DNA of 64,000 nt from Taklimakanibacter sp021828105 (GCA_021828105.1 JAKATG010000019.1:1-64000); one strand, 5' to 3'; counted from the first letter of the stretch, positions 8,255-16,566 are shown. The notes: generated by a model not told the origin, from the letters alone. Program-made: numbers and translations.

Positions 8255-8740
8255 ATGGATGACAAAGCCGCGGCAGCCCGATCCTTCGTGCGAGCGCCCA
8301 ATGCCGGGTCCACGATCAGTTTCCTCAGCGTCACCCATCTCTACAAGGCGACCGCTGCCGAGACAGGCGGATCCTTCTCGCTCTGGGAAGCGGTGCTCCC
8401 GCCGGGCTCGGGCGCGCCGCCGCACACCCATTCGCGGGAAGATGAAGCCTTCTATGTGCTGGAGGGCGAGCTCACCTTCGACTTCGAGGGCGGAACGGCG
8501 CCCCAGCGCGTGGCACCCGGCGGCTTCTTCTTCGGCGCACGGGGCGTGCGCCATGCGGTCCGCAATCTGGGCGACAAGCCTGCCCGCGTGCTGATCCTGA
8601 GCGCGCCCAGCGTCGGCCTCGACCAGATGTTCGCCGAATTCGAAGCCGCCCATATCCAAGGCACGCCGGATTTCGCCAAGCTCATCGCCATCGGCGCCAA
8701 ATATGGCGTGACGATCGAGCTGCCGCCGACTGAACGGTAA
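8255..8740 (+). CDS. Cupin-domain protein
   Basis: The 161-residue protein contains a single cupin barrel with the metal-binding motif 1 PPHTHSREDEAFYVLEGEL and motif 2 PGGFFFGARGVRHAVRNLG. The His/Glu set is intact, so metal binding is likely. Small stand-alone cupins of this type include dioxygenase-like and sensor-like proteins. It diverges from the methyltransferase gene. The start at 8255 gives the best-placed purine stretch (GGAGACC). Confidence 0.85.
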   Translation: MDDKAAAARSFVRAPNAGSTISFLSVTHLYKATAAETGGSFSLWEAVLPPGSGAPPHTHSREDEAFYVLEGELTFDFEGGTAPQRVAPGGFFFGARGVRHAVRNLGDKPARVLILSAPSVGLDQMFAEFEAAHIQGTPDFAKLIAIGAKYGVTIELPPTER

Positions 8741-8751
8741 TCACGTCACAT

Positions 8752-8780
8752 TTGTCACTCCCGCCGTTCCGGGTTCCGCC
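8752..8780 (+). promoter_or_regulatory. Predicted ECF-type promoter upstream of the first DUF899 gene
   Basis: TTGTCACT (8752-8759) is followed after 17 bases by CGCC (8777-8780), 53 bases before the DUF899 start. The first 19 bases, TTGTCACTCYCGCCGTTCC, differ at one position from those upstream of the second DUF899 gene (55281-55299). Related sites are at 53858 and 60789. The -35-like TGTCAC recalls the ECF41 sigma group, but the -10-like part is not an exact match. Confidence 0.55.
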
Positions 8781-8833
8781 TTAAGTGTTCTCGTGTGAGA
8801 CGGTGAGAGCAGCGAGACGAAGGAGGCGAAGCC

Positions 8834-9583
8834 ATGACCAATATGACGAACACCGGGAACCATCGTGTCCTTCCCAGGGTGCAATGGATCGCCGAACGCA
8901 AGAAGCTCCTGGCGCGCGAGAAGGAAGCGATGCGCCTCAGAGATCAGGTCGCCCGCGAGCGCCGCGCGCTGCCCTGGGTGCGCATCGACAAGGATTATGT
9001 TTTCGAGACGCCGGACGGCCGGCGCACGCTGGCCGAGCTGTTCGACGGCCGCCGCCAGCTCCTGGTGCAGCACTTCATGCTCGGCCCCGGATGGGAGGAA
9101 GGCTGCCCGAGCTGCTCCTATATGGCCGATCACAGCGACGGCATGACGGCCCACCTGGCGGAGCGCGACGTCACGTTCGTCGCCGTCTCGCGCGCACCTC
9201 TCGCCGAGATCGAGCGCTTCCGCCGGCGCATGGGCTGGCAGTTCACCTGGGTGTCGTCGCATGAGAGCGACTTCAACTATGATTTCGGCGTCAGCTTCAC
9301 GCCGGAAGAGGTGGCCAAAGGCGCTATCGGCTACAATTACGGCACCTCGCCCCATAATGAAGAGGAGTTGCCCGGCATCAGCGCGTTCATCAAGGATGAT
9401 GCGGGCGATGTCTTCCACAGCTATTCGACCTATGCGCGCGGCGTGGAAGTGATGATGGGCACCTATAACATGCTCGACCTCATGCCCAAGGGCCGCGACG
9501 AACGCGACGTCGATCACAAGATGGAGTGGGTGCGCCACCACGACCGTTATGAGCCGGGAACGGCCGCCGCTTCATGCTGCTGA
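8834..9583 (+). CDS. DUF899 thioredoxin-like protein
   Basis: The 249-residue protein opens with a basic helix (RKKLLAREKEAMRLRDQVARERRALPWVRIDKDY), then a thioredoxin-like domain with CxxC in EEGCPSCSYMAD and the family features FVAVSRAPLAEI and NYDFGVSF. DUF899 proteins are of unknown function but carry the peroxiredoxin/thioredoxin fold, so a redox role is inferred. AGGAGGCGAAGCC precedes the ATG. The hydrolase gene follows after 13 bases. A paralog is at 55355. Confidence 0.9.
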   Translation: MTNMTNTGNHRVLPRVQWIAERKKLLAREKEAMRLRDQVARERRALPWVRIDKDYVFETPDGRRTLAELFDGRRQLLVQHFMLGPGWEEGCPSCSYMADHSDGMTAHLAERDVTFVAVSRAPLAEIERFRRRMGWQFTWVSSHESDFNYDFGVSFTPEEVAKGAIGYNYGTSPHNEEELPGISAFIKDDAGDVFHSYSTYARGVEVMMGTYNMLDLMPKGRDERDVDHKMEWVRHHDRYEPGTAAASCC

Positions 9584-9596
9584 GGCCCGTCAGACG

Positions 9597-10367
9597 ATGA
9601 GGACCATGGGATTGGCGCTCGGCATTGTCTTCGCGGTCATAGTACTCGTCATCGGCCCGGCTGCCGAAGCCGGGTCGCCGGCGAAAAACATCGTGCTCGT
9701 GCATGGCGCCAATACCGACGGTTCGGGATGGCGCGGCGTTTATGACATTCTGACAAAGGACGGGTACCGCGTGAGCGTGGTCCAGCAGCCGCTCACCGGC
9801 CTCGCCGATGATGTGGCGGCGACGAAACGCGTCCTCGACCGGCAGGAAGGACCGGTCATCCTCGTCGGCCACAGCTATGGCGGCGCCATCATCACGGTTG
9901 TGGGCGCGGATCCCAAGGTCAAGGCGCTGGTCTATGTCGCGGCGGTGCAGCCCGACATAGGCGAAACGACCAGCGGGCTCGCCTCGTCGATGCCGGGAGA
10001 GGTGCCGGCGAGCGACCTGAAGCTGACCAAGGACGGCTTCATCTTCGTCGACTCGGCCAAATTCGCTGCCGACGTCGCGGCCGATCTGCCGCCGGCGCTG
10101 GCAGGCTACATGGCGAACGCACAGACGCCGGTGGCCGCCGCCGCTTTCGATGCGCCGGCGACGGTCGCCGCCTGGCGCGACAAGCCGAGCTACGGGATCA
10201 TCGCCACCGAGGATAGGGCGCTCAATCCCAAGCTTGCACGCTGGATGTATGAGCGCTCGGGCGCCCAGATAACCGAGATCAAGGGCAGCCACCTGGTCTA
10301 CATCTCTGAGCCCGAGGCGGTTGCGCGCGTCATCGAAAAAGCGGCCCGCGCTGTCGGCGAGGAGTAG
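9597..10367 (+). CDS. Exported alpha/beta hydrolase
   Basis: The 256-residue protein has an N-terminal signal or anchor (GLALGIVFAVIVLVIGPAAEAG), the oxyanion region VLVHGANTDGSGW, the nucleophile elbow GHSYGG, an acid candidate in ATEDRALNP and the catalytic His in GSHLVYIS. It belongs to the same subfamily as the hydrolase at 19809. It is 13 bases downstream of the DUF899 gene, so co-expression from the ECF-type promoter is likely. The substrate is unknown. An overlapping in-frame start at 9549 is possible. Confidence 0.87.
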   Translation: MRTMGLALGIVFAVIVLVIGPAAEAGSPAKNIVLVHGANTDGSGWRGVYDILTKDGYRVSVVQQPLTGLADDVAATKRVLDRQEGPVILVGHSYGGAIITVVGADPKVKALVYVAAVQPDIGETTSGLASSMPGEVPASDLKLTKDGFIFVDSAKFAADVAADLPPALAGYMANAQTPVAAAAFDAPATVAAWRDKPSYGIIATEDRALNPKLARWMYERSGAQITEIKGSHLVYISEPEAVARVIEKAARAVGEE

Positions 10368-10404
10368 AACGAAGCCCGCAGTGAAGCGCATCGGACAAGG
10401 TTGA

Positions 10405-10674
10405 CGCACGATCTTCGAGCGGCTGAGCGAGCATCCGTGCTCGGTCGGCGAACTGGCTCGTGCCCTGCCGGTGAGCCGGCCGGCGGTCTCGCAGCACCTG
10501 AAGGTGCTCAAGGATGCCGGTCTCGTGGTCGACATGCGGGCCGGAAAGCAACGCATCTACCGGGTCGATCCCGAGGGGCTGGCGCGCCTTCGCGCGGAAC
10601 TCGACCGGTTCTGGAGCAAGACGCTCGCGGCCTACAAGCTCGCCGTCGAGCAACCACCGGAGAAGTCGCAATGA
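10405..10674 (+). pseudogene. Decayed ArsR-family regulator, N terminus missing
   Basis: The frame after a TGA at 10402-10404 reads RTIFERLSEHPCSVGELA, then the ArsR recognition helix SRPAVSQHLKVLKDAGLV and a normal C-terminal tail. Intact family members begin about 15-20 residues earlier with a segment like LADPTRR. Here that segment is lost behind the stop, and the only in-frame start left, GTG at 10471, would cut into the HTH. It ends in an ATGA overlap with the SRPBCC remnant, as intact ArsR-SRPBCC operons do (compare 57036-57820). Confidence 0.7.
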
Positions 10675-10793
10675 GCACGCATGTAAAAGGACACGTCGAA
10701 GGTTGGGAAAGCGTGCGCGACGGTGTTGCCGGCGATCAAGGCTGGCCGCTGTATCTGCAGCGGTACGCCGAGCTGGTGGCGCGTCAGGCCTGA
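10671..10793 (+). pseudogene. SRPBCC/AHSA1 remnant with large internal deletion
   Basis: The ATG overlapping the ArsR stop starts a 40-residue frame. Its first few residues could be the original N terminus, but from GWESVRDGVAGDQGWPLYL on it matches the C-terminal helix of SRPBCC (AHSA1-like) proteins that normally are about 150 residues. About 110 codons are therefore missing in frame. The product cannot form the START-like cavity. The neighbouring ArsR remnant supports decay of the whole operon. Confidence 0.65.
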
Positions 10794-10982
10794 AACCCCA
10801 GAAGGCTGGAAGATGATACCTAGGTTGGGCGGGCATTCATTGTTTTGCGATCCGCGCCGGTGAGCGCGTGGAACCACTCGCAACGCACGGCGTTTCATAT
10901 GGTTGGAGAAAGAGCCGCGCCGCCGCCCCGGCGGAGCGAGGGCCGTTGCGCGGCTCGCGAGTCAGGTCGGGGAGGAAATGCC

Positions 10983-12128
10983 ATGAGAATGACCGTTTCC
11001 GTCATCAAGGCCGATGTCGGCTCGATCGGCGGGCATACGAAGCCATCCACAGCCATGCTGGACAGTGTGAGGAGCGAGGTCGCAAGAGCGATCGATACCG
11101 GCCTCCTGATCGACGGCTTCGTCTGCCACACGGGCGATGATATCGCGATCCTCATGACCCACACCCAGGGCGAGGGGAGCCGCGAGGTGCACCAATTCGC
11201 TTGGAACAGTTTTCTCAAGGCAACGTCGATCGCCAAGGCCGCCGGGCTCTATGGCGCCGGCCAGGATCTCCTGGTCGACGCGCCGTCGGGAAACATCCGC
11301 GGCGCCGGACCCGGTGTCGCCGAGCTCACTTTCGAGCACAGCCTCTCAGGTGTCCGGCCCGCCGAGTCCTTCATGGTGTTCGCCGCCGACAAATGCGGCC
11401 CCGGCGCCTACAACCTGCCGCTCTATCTGGCCTTCGCCGACCCCATGTATTGCGCCGGCCTCATGCTGCCCCAGATGATCAAGGGTTTCAGCTTCCACAT
11501 CATCGACATGGACAACACGGCGGGCGACAGCGTGATCGAACTCGATGCGCCGGAAGAGGGCTACCGCATCGCCGCATTGCTGCGCGACAATGAGCGCTTC
11601 GGCATCGATCGCATCGTCTCGCGTACCCATGGAGAGCCCGCCGCTTCCGTGTCGGCGCAGCGGCTCCATTCGATCGCCGGCAAGTATACCGGCAAGGATG
11701 ATCCTGTCGCGATCCTCAGGAACCAGGGGATATTCCCGGCGCCGGAAGAAATCGTCTCGCCCTTCGCCAAGGCGCATTTCGTGGGCGGCGACGCGCGCGG
11801 CTCGCATGTCATGCCGCTCATGCCCGTGCCCATCAACACGGCCGTGACCGGTCTCTACTGCCTGCCCATCGTCTCCTGCGTCGGCTTCTCCATCGACAGA
11901 GAGGGCCGCTTCTCCGAATCCCATACCGACTTCTTCGACAACCCGGCCTGGGACGAGGTCAGACGGTCGGCCCAGCGCAAGGCGATCGAGATGCGCAGCC
12001 AAGGCTGGTCCGGTGCCGCCATGCTGCCCTATTCGGAGCTCGAATATGGCGGCTTCCGCGACACGGTCGGCGGCCTCATGAAGCGCTTCAAGATGCGTGA
12101 CGAGCGCCGGCCGCAAGCCGCCGAGTAG
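10983..12128 (+). CDS. Archaeal-type bifunctional fructose-1,6-bisphosphate aldolase/phosphatase
   Basis: The 381-residue enzyme matches the FBPA/P (class V FBPase) family, which condenses triose phosphates and then dephosphorylates FBP to give fructose 6-phosphate in gluconeogenesis. The diagnostic start VSVIKADVGSIGGH supplies metal ligands D11 and H18; GDD (D52, D53), GAGQD (Q94) and D136 match further Mg2+ ligands. The aldolase Schiff-base lysine corresponds to K238 in GKYTGKDDP, with Y235 three residues before it, and ELEY near the C terminus (Y355) fits the second tyrosine. GGGGAGGAAATGCC fixes the start. The family is typical of archaea and deep-branching bacteria, so transfer is plausible. 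Confidence 0.88.
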   Translation: MRMTVSVIKADVGSIGGHTKPSTAMLDSVRSEVARAIDTGLLIDGFVCHTGDDIAILMTHTQGEGSREVHQFAWNSFLKATSIAKAAGLYGAGQDLLVDAPSGNIRGAGPGVAELTFEHSLSGVRPAESFMVFAADKCGPGAYNLPLYLAFADPMYCAGLMLPQMIKGFSFHIIDMDNTAGDSVIELDAPEEGYRIAALLRDNERFGIDRIVSRTHGEPAASVSAQRLHSIAGKYTGKDDPVAILRNQGIFPAPEEIVSPFAKAHFVGGDARGSHVMPLMPVPINTAVTGLYCLPIVSCVGFSIDREGRFSESHTDFFDNPAWDEVRRSAQRKAIEMRSQGWSGAAMLPYSELEYGGFRDTVGGLMKRFKMRDERRPQAAE

Positions 12129-12248
12129 AACTGCCGCATCATAACCGAAGCCTTCCATTGCCGCGTGCCGAAGCCGTACACGCGGGGGGCGTGCGACTAT
12201 TGATCTGCCGGGCGCGGGACGTTAGGAATCGGGCTCGACAGAAGGGAT

Positions 12249-12857
12249 ATGCCGATGGGGATTTCACGCCGCGCGCTGCTGGCGTCCGGGCTCGGGCTCG
12301 GTTGGGGACTGGTGCAGCACCAGAAGGCGCTGGCGCTGGCGGGCGAGCCGTTTCCGGTGTTCGAATCCGATGCGCAGCAGATACCCTACAAGTACCGGCG
12401 GCGCAGCGTGGACTATAAGACGAGCGAGCCGCCGGGGACGCTGATCGTCGATACCGAGGCGCGCTTTCTCTATCATGTGCTCGGCAACGGAGAGGCGACA
12501 CGCTATGGCGTGTCGGTCGGAAAAGCCGGCCGGTCCTGGTACGGCGAAGCGGAGATCAAGCGCAAGGAGAAATGGCCGGTATGGGTGCCGACGCCTGAGC
12601 ATCTCGCCGAATTCCCGGACATGGCCAAATTCATCCATGGCATGCCGGGGGGCCGCGACAATCCGATGGGCGCGCGCGCCCTCTATCTCTATCAGGGCGA
12701 GGTCGACACGGTGATCCGCATCCACGGCACGCTGAAACCCTCCATGATCGGCAAGAAAGTCACGGCGGGATGCATCGGCCTCCTCAATATCGACGTGATC
12801 CACCTCTATGAGCGCGTCGAGCTCGGCACCAAGGTCGTGATCCTGTCGCCCGCCTGA
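12249..12857 (+). CDS. L,D-transpeptidase (YkuD family), exported
   Basis: The 202-residue protein begins with a twin-arginine-like signal (ISRRALLASGLGLGWGL...ALA) and carries a YkuD domain (about 55-200). The catalytic signature HGTLKPSMIGKKVTAGCIGL has the His and the nucleophilic Cys at normal spacing. The usual S/T-x-G-C is TAGC here. Such enzymes make 3-3 cross-links in peptidoglycan or attach proteins to it in the periplasm. It stands alone between FBPA/P and the MocR gene. Confidence 0.9.
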   Translation: MPMGISRRALLASGLGLGWGLVQHQKALALAGEPFPVFESDAQQIPYKYRRRSVDYKTSEPPGTLIVDTEARFLYHVLGNGEATRYGVSVGKAGRSWYGEAEIKRKEKWPVWVPTPEHLAEFPDMAKFIHGMPGGRDNPMGARALYLYQGEVDTVIRIHGTLKPSMIGKKVTAGCIGLLNIDVIHLYERVELGTKVVILSPA

Positions 12858-12875
12858 TCGCCGCGCCGCCATTGC

Positions 12876-14288
12876 TCAGATGAAACGCTCGATGATCTCG
12901 ATGAGACGGTCGCAGGAGCGCGCCAGATGCTTCTGCGGCACCGTCGCGATGCCGAGAAGGAGACCCGATCGCCCCGCGGCCGGCCGCTTATAGCAGGCCG
13001 ACAAGGGGACGGGCGCCATGCCGAAGGCAAAGGTCTCGCGGGCGATGGCCACATCCGGCACGCCGTCGGGCAAAGGCAGGATGGCCGACAATCCCGCTAT
13101 CGTGACGCCGCGAGTTTTCACCTCTGCCTGAAGGCCGTCGAGCAACGCGTCGCGCTTCGCCGCATAGGCCCGCTTGGTGCGCCGCAGATGGCGGATATAG
13201 TGGCCATCGCGCATGAACTCGGCGGTCGCCAGCTGCACCGAAGGACCGGGCGCCGGCGCGAGACAGGCCGCGACTTCCGAAAAGCGCGAGAGGAGCGGCA
13301 GGGGTGCGACGAGGAAGCCCAGCCGCAAAGTGGGGCTGATGGTCTTGCTGAACGAGCCGATATGGATGACGCGGCCATCGCGATCGAGCGAGGCGAGCGC
13401 CGGCGCCGCGCGGCCCTTGAGCTGCAGCTCGCTCAGATAGTCGTCCTCGATCACCCACGCGCCCTCTTGCGCCGTCCAATCGAGGAGGCGCAGGCGCCGT
13501 TCGAGCGACAGAGTGACACCGAGCGGCGCCTGCTGGCCTGGCGTTACGACCACCAGCTTGGCGTCCGGCGCCTGCGCCAGCCCGTGATCGACATCGATGC
13601 CGCCGGCATCGACCGGTATGGGGGCCAACGACAAGCGCGCGAGCTCGATGGCGCGGCGGGTGAAGGGAAAGCCCGGCTCCTCCATCCAGGCCTTTGCGCC
13701 TTCGAGCCCGAGCGCCCGGAGCGCCAATCCGAGCCCGCCGGCGAAGCCCGAGGTGATGATGACCTGCGCCGGCGAACAGTCGATGCCGCGGGCGATGGCG
13801 AGATAGGCGGCGATCTCGCGGCGAAACTCGAGCTCGCCGCGCGCATCCGGATAGACGAGCGCCGCGCCCGCTTCGGCGCGCACGGCATGGGCGCGGATGC
13901 GCGCGAAGAGTGTGGCCGGAAAGATCTCCGCCGCCGGCACCCCCATCTGGAAGACGGCCGGTCCACGGTTCATCTCCTGATACATTTCCATGAAGGAGCC
14001 GGGATCGGGCGGCGGCTCGGCGCGGGCGAGGGGGCGCGGCCGCTCGGCGACATGGGTCCCGGTCGCGCGCGAGGCCACGATGAGCTGCGCCGCGGACAGC
14101 CTTTCATAGGCGGTGCGCACGGTGCCGCGCGCGACCCCGAGCTGGGCGGCGAGGTCCTGCCAGGAGGGGAGCCGCGCCCCCGGCGCCAGCACGCCGCTCT
14201 CGATTGCCCCGCCGATCGCCTTGCGTATCTGCTCGGCGAGCGGCGTCTTGGCGGAGCGATCGAGCTTTAGCTGGAAAGTCTTGGCCAT
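12876..14288 (-). CDS. MocR/PdxR-type GntR regulator with aminotransferase-like domain
   Basis: The 470-residue regulator has an N-terminal GntR winged helix (LPSWQDLAAQLGVARGTVRTAYERL) and a fold-type I aminotransferase domain. The PLP lysine lies in GSFSKTISPTLRLGF, with Y in EDDYLSEL and the family's PGQQAPLG. MocR proteins bind PLP or an external aldimine as effector. The ATG at 14286-14288 removes an improbable N-terminal extension. It diverges from the cupin-CMD-epimerase genes across an inverted repeat (14296-14314), so these are the likely targets. Confidence 0.92.
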   Translation of the reverse strand: MAKTFQLKLDRSAKTPLAEQIRKAIGGAIESGVLAPGARLPSWQDLAAQLGVARGTVRTAYERLSAAQLIVASRATGTHVAERPRPLARAEPPPDPGSFMEMYQEMNRGPAVFQMGVPAAEIFPATLFARIRAHAVRAEAGAALVYPDARGELEFRREIAAYLAIARGIDCSPAQVIITSGFAGGLGLALRALGLEGAKAWMEEPGFPFTRRAIELARLSLAPIPVDAGGIDVDHGLAQAPDAKLVVVTPGQQAPLGVTLSLERRLRLLDWTAQEGAWVIEDDYLSELQLKGRAAPALASLDRDGRVIHIGSFSKTISPTLRLGFLVAPLPLLSRFSEVAACLAPAPGPSVQLATAEFMRDGHYIRHLRRTKRAYAAKRDALLDGLQAEVKTRGVTIAGLSAILPLPDGVPDVAIARETFAFGMAPVPLSACYKRPAAGRSGLLLGIATVPQKHLARSCDRLIEIIERFI

Positions 14289-14295
14289 GGTTCGT

Positions 14296-14314
14296 AGTAC
14301 ACGATTTTTGTACT
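14296..14314. promoter_or_regulatory. Inverted-repeat operator AGTACA-N7-TGTACT
   Basis: A perfect 6-bp inverted repeat with a 7-base spacer lies 8 bases upstream of the MocR start and 62 bases before the divergent cupin gene. MocR/GntR proteins typically bind such paired half-sites. Autoregulation and divergent control are inferred. Confidence 0.6.
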
Positions 14315-14375
14315 TTCTTGGTGCTTTTTTCAGGCCCAGAAAAGGGGCATCTCTTGGGGCGAAAGGAGACCCACC

Positions 14376-14786
14376 ATGTTGAAGCAAACCATCCTCGGCG
14401 CAGCCTTTGCCGGCCTGGCGCTCGTCACCACCGCCTCCGCCCATGACACGGGCGACAAGGTCACGCCCAATTTCGAGCAGGCGATCCCCAATATCCCGGG
14501 CAAGACGCTCACCGCACTCGTCGTCGACTATGCGCCGGGCGCGGCCTCGGCCCCCCATGTCCACAGCAAGACCGGCTTCGTCTATGCCTATGTCATCGAA
14601 GGCTCAATCGAGTCCAAGGTGAATGACGGCGCAGCCCACGTCTACAAAGCGGGCGAGAGTTGGTCGGAGCCCCCCGGCGCCACCCATTCCATCAGCCGCA
14701 ATGCCAGCCAGACCAAGCCCGCCAGGCTGCTCGCCGTCTTCGTCGCCGACACCGGCGACAAGGACCTCACCAGATATCTCAAATAG
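14376..14786 (+). CDS. Secreted cupin-domain protein
   Basis: The 136-residue protein has a clear signal peptide (MLKQTILGAAFAGLALVTTASA, cleavage near 22) and one cupin barrel with SAPHVHSKTGFVYAYVIEG and EPPGATHSISRNAS. The metal-binding His residues are present. AAGGAGACCCACC precedes the start. It is the first gene of the unit divergent from the MocR regulator, and the CMD-like gene follows by 23 bases. The periplasmic role is unknown. Confidence 0.87.
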   Translation: MLKQTILGAAFAGLALVTTASAHDTGDKVTPNFEQAIPNIPGKTLTALVVDYAPGAASAPHVHSKTGFVYAYVIEGSIESKVNDGAAHVYKAGESWSEPPGATHSISRNASQTKPARLLAVFVADTGDKDLTRYLK

Positions 14787-14809
14787 ACCGATCATCCAGG
14801 AGAAGAACA

Positions 14810-15265
14810 ATGACCAGGCGTATCGATTACAACCAGATCGCGCCCAGCGGCGTCAAAGCTCTGGGCTCCGTCTATGGCTATGTCATGCAGAGCGGCCTCG
14901 AGCCCGAGCTCGTCACTCTCGTCTATCAGCGCATCTCGCAGATCAACAACTGCGCCTATTGCCTCGACATGCACACGCGCGAGCTCACCAAGATGGGTGT
15001 GAAGATCGAAAAGCTGGCGCTCATCCAAGCGTGGGCGGAAGCTGGCCACCTCTTCAGCGCGCGCGAGCGGGCGGCCCTCGCCTGGGCCGAGACGGTGACG
15101 CGCGTGGCGGACACGAACGTGCCGGATGAAGCCTTCGCGGCGGCGCGCGCCGTGTTCGAGGAAAAGGAGCTGGTCGATCTCACCATCGCGATCAGCCTGA
15201 TGAATGCCTATAACCGGATGGCCATCAGCTTCCGCAACACGCCCCAGGCGGCGATCGAGAAGTGA
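14810..15265 (+). CDS. Carboxymuconolactone decarboxylase/AhpD-like protein
   Basis: The 151-residue all-helical protein has the AhpD-like active-site motif NNCAYCLDMHTREL (CxxC with downstream His) typical of alkylhydroperoxidase-like CMD proteins. These act in peroxide reduction or as redox sensors rather than in protocatechuate breakdown. CAGGAGAAGAACA defines the start at 14810. It sits 23 bases after the secreted cupin gene. A hairpin terminator at 15278 follows, so the epimerase gene may have its own promoter. Confidence 0.9.
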   Translation: MTRRIDYNQIAPSGVKALGSVYGYVMQSGLEPELVTLVYQRISQINNCAYCLDMHTRELTKMGVKIEKLALIQAWAEAGHLFSARERAALAWAETVTRVADTNVPDEAFAAARAVFEEKELVDLTIAISLMNAYNRMAISFRNTPQAAIEK

Positions 15266-15277
15266 GCCCATGCAGCG

Positions 15278-15307
15278 ATCGCCCGAGAGCCATGAGCCTC
15301 GGGCGAT
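15278..15307 (+). terminator. Candidate Rho-independent terminator
   Basis: ATCGCCCGAG and CTCGGGCGAT form a perfect 10-bp GC-rich stem with a 10-base loop, followed by GCTTCTTTTGTC. It starts 13 bases after the CMD stop. The T-run is interrupted but the placement is good. Confidence 0.6.
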
Positions 15308-15383
15308 GCTTCTTTTGTCAGACAAAAGAACTTGACGCCTCCTTCGCTCTGCGCTTGAGCTTTCCCAAAAGGGAGGATGGAAA

Positions 15384-16364
15384 ATGCTGGTTCTGGTGAC
15401 AGGGGCCACCGGCAAGGTCGGCCAGGCGCTCATTGCCCGGATGGCGCGCGGGCCGGTCGCGGCGCCGCTCAAGATCCGCGCTCTGTGCCATAACCGCGTG
15501 CTGCCCGAAACGGCGATCCTCTCGGTGATGAAGGGATCGATCGCCGAGCGCGAGGTCTGCCGCGCGGCCCTCCGCGATGTCACCCATGTCGTCCATCTCG
15601 CGACCTGCAAGGAGACGCCCGAAGATGTGATGGACGTGACGGTCAAGGGCCTGTTCTGGCTGCTCGAGGAATTCCGCCTGAGCCGTAAGGCCCAAAGATT
15701 CGTGCTGATCGGCGGTGATGCGGCGGTCGGCCATTTCTTCCACCGCCATAAGGCGCCGATCACCGAGGATGCGCCCCATATGGCCTATCCCGGCTGTTAT
15801 GCGCTGTCGAAAGTGCTGGAAGAGGTGATGCTCGAGCAATATGGCATCCAGTACGGCATCGACTGGTGCTGTCTCAGAGCGCCTTGGATCATGGAGAAGG
15901 ACGATTTCCGCTACACGCTCTCCTTCGGCGATGATGTGTTCGGCGGGCCGGAGTGGAAGACCATGGTGACGCCCGAGGAAGCGGAAGCCTGCCGCGCCAG
16001 TGGCGCGGTGCCGCTGCTCCAGGAGATGGACGGGACACCCATCAAGCGCAACTTCGTCCATGTCGATGACCTGGTCGAGGCCATCCTGCTGGCGCTCACC
16101 GCCAAGGCGGCGCGGCAGCGTCTCTACAATATCTCGATGGACGAGCCGGTCGATTATCAGCTCGTCGCCGATCATCTGGCCCGGACGCGCGGCCTTCCGG
16201 CCAAGCCGATCCGGAGCTCCTTCGTCAGCAACTGGATGGACAACTCTCGCGCCAAGGCCGAGCTCGGCTGGCGTCCGGCCTATGACACGCGAAAGCTCAT
16301 CGATGCCGCCTGGGACTATCAACGTCAGCCAAGCGACCCGCGGCGGGTCTGGTATCCGGGGTGA
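15384..16364 (+). CDS. NAD(P)-dependent epimerase/dehydratase (extended SDR)
   Basis: The 326-residue protein starts with the Rossmann motif LVTGATGKVGQALI and has the catalytic-type YxxxK in CYALSKVLEE (Y at about 141). A sugar-nucleotide-like C-terminal domain includes NFVHVDDLVEAI. A GGGAGGATGGAAA ribosome site precedes the start. Position suggests it belongs functionally to the MocR-divergent set (cupin, CMD, epimerase), an association also seen around ECF41-type loci. The substrate is unknown. Confidence 0.87.
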   Translation: MLVLVTGATGKVGQALIARMARGPVAAPLKIRALCHNRVLPETAILSVMKGSIAEREVCRAALRDVTHVVHLATCKETPEDVMDVTVKGLFWLLEEFRLSRKAQRFVLIGGDAAVGHFFHRHKAPITEDAPHMAYPGCYALSKVLEEVMLEQYGIQYGIDWCCLRAPWIMEKDDFRYTLSFGDDVFGGPEWKTMVTPEEAEACRASGAVPLLQEMDGTPIKRNFVHVDDLVEAILLALTAKAARQRLYNISMDEPVDYQLVADHLARTRGLPAKPIRSSFVSNWMDNSRAKAELGWRPAYDTRKLIDAAWDYQRQPSDPRRVWYPG

Positions 16365-16377
16365 GCGGGAGTGCAGC

Positions 16378-16566
16378 TCAGCGATAATGCCGCGGATCCA
16401 GGCGATCTATCCGCCCGTCGATCTCGCGGCGCGACAGGCCGATGTCCTTGAGCTGCTCGTCGGTCAGCCGCAGCAGCGCAAGCCGGCGGCGGCGTTTCTC
16501 GAGGCGCAGGTCAGTCCAGCCGAAGATCATCGACAGAAGTTCGAAGAGCGATCGCTGCAGCGGCAT
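16378..16566 (-). CDS. DUF1127 small protein
   Basis: The 62-residue basic protein has the DUF1127 pattern: a hydrophobic start, then RRRRLALLRLTDEQLKDIGLSRREI. The R/L-rich YjiS-like core is intact. Related alphaproteobacterial proteins affect RNA turnover and phosphate-linked metabolism. Its ATG overlaps the stop of the DUF3237 gene by one base (TGATG), indicating translational coupling. Confidence 0.88.
   Translation of the reverse strand: MPLQRSLFELLSMIFGWTDLRLEKRRRRLALLRLTDEQLKDIGLSRREIDGRIDRLDPRHYR

Noticed and set aside
12927..14270. A 447-codon open frame on the plus strand opposite the MocR gene
   Set aside because: It is a mirror of the MocR coding region in GC-rich DNA, with Arg/Gly-rich composition and no recognisable domain; the MocR frame has clear motifs throughout.
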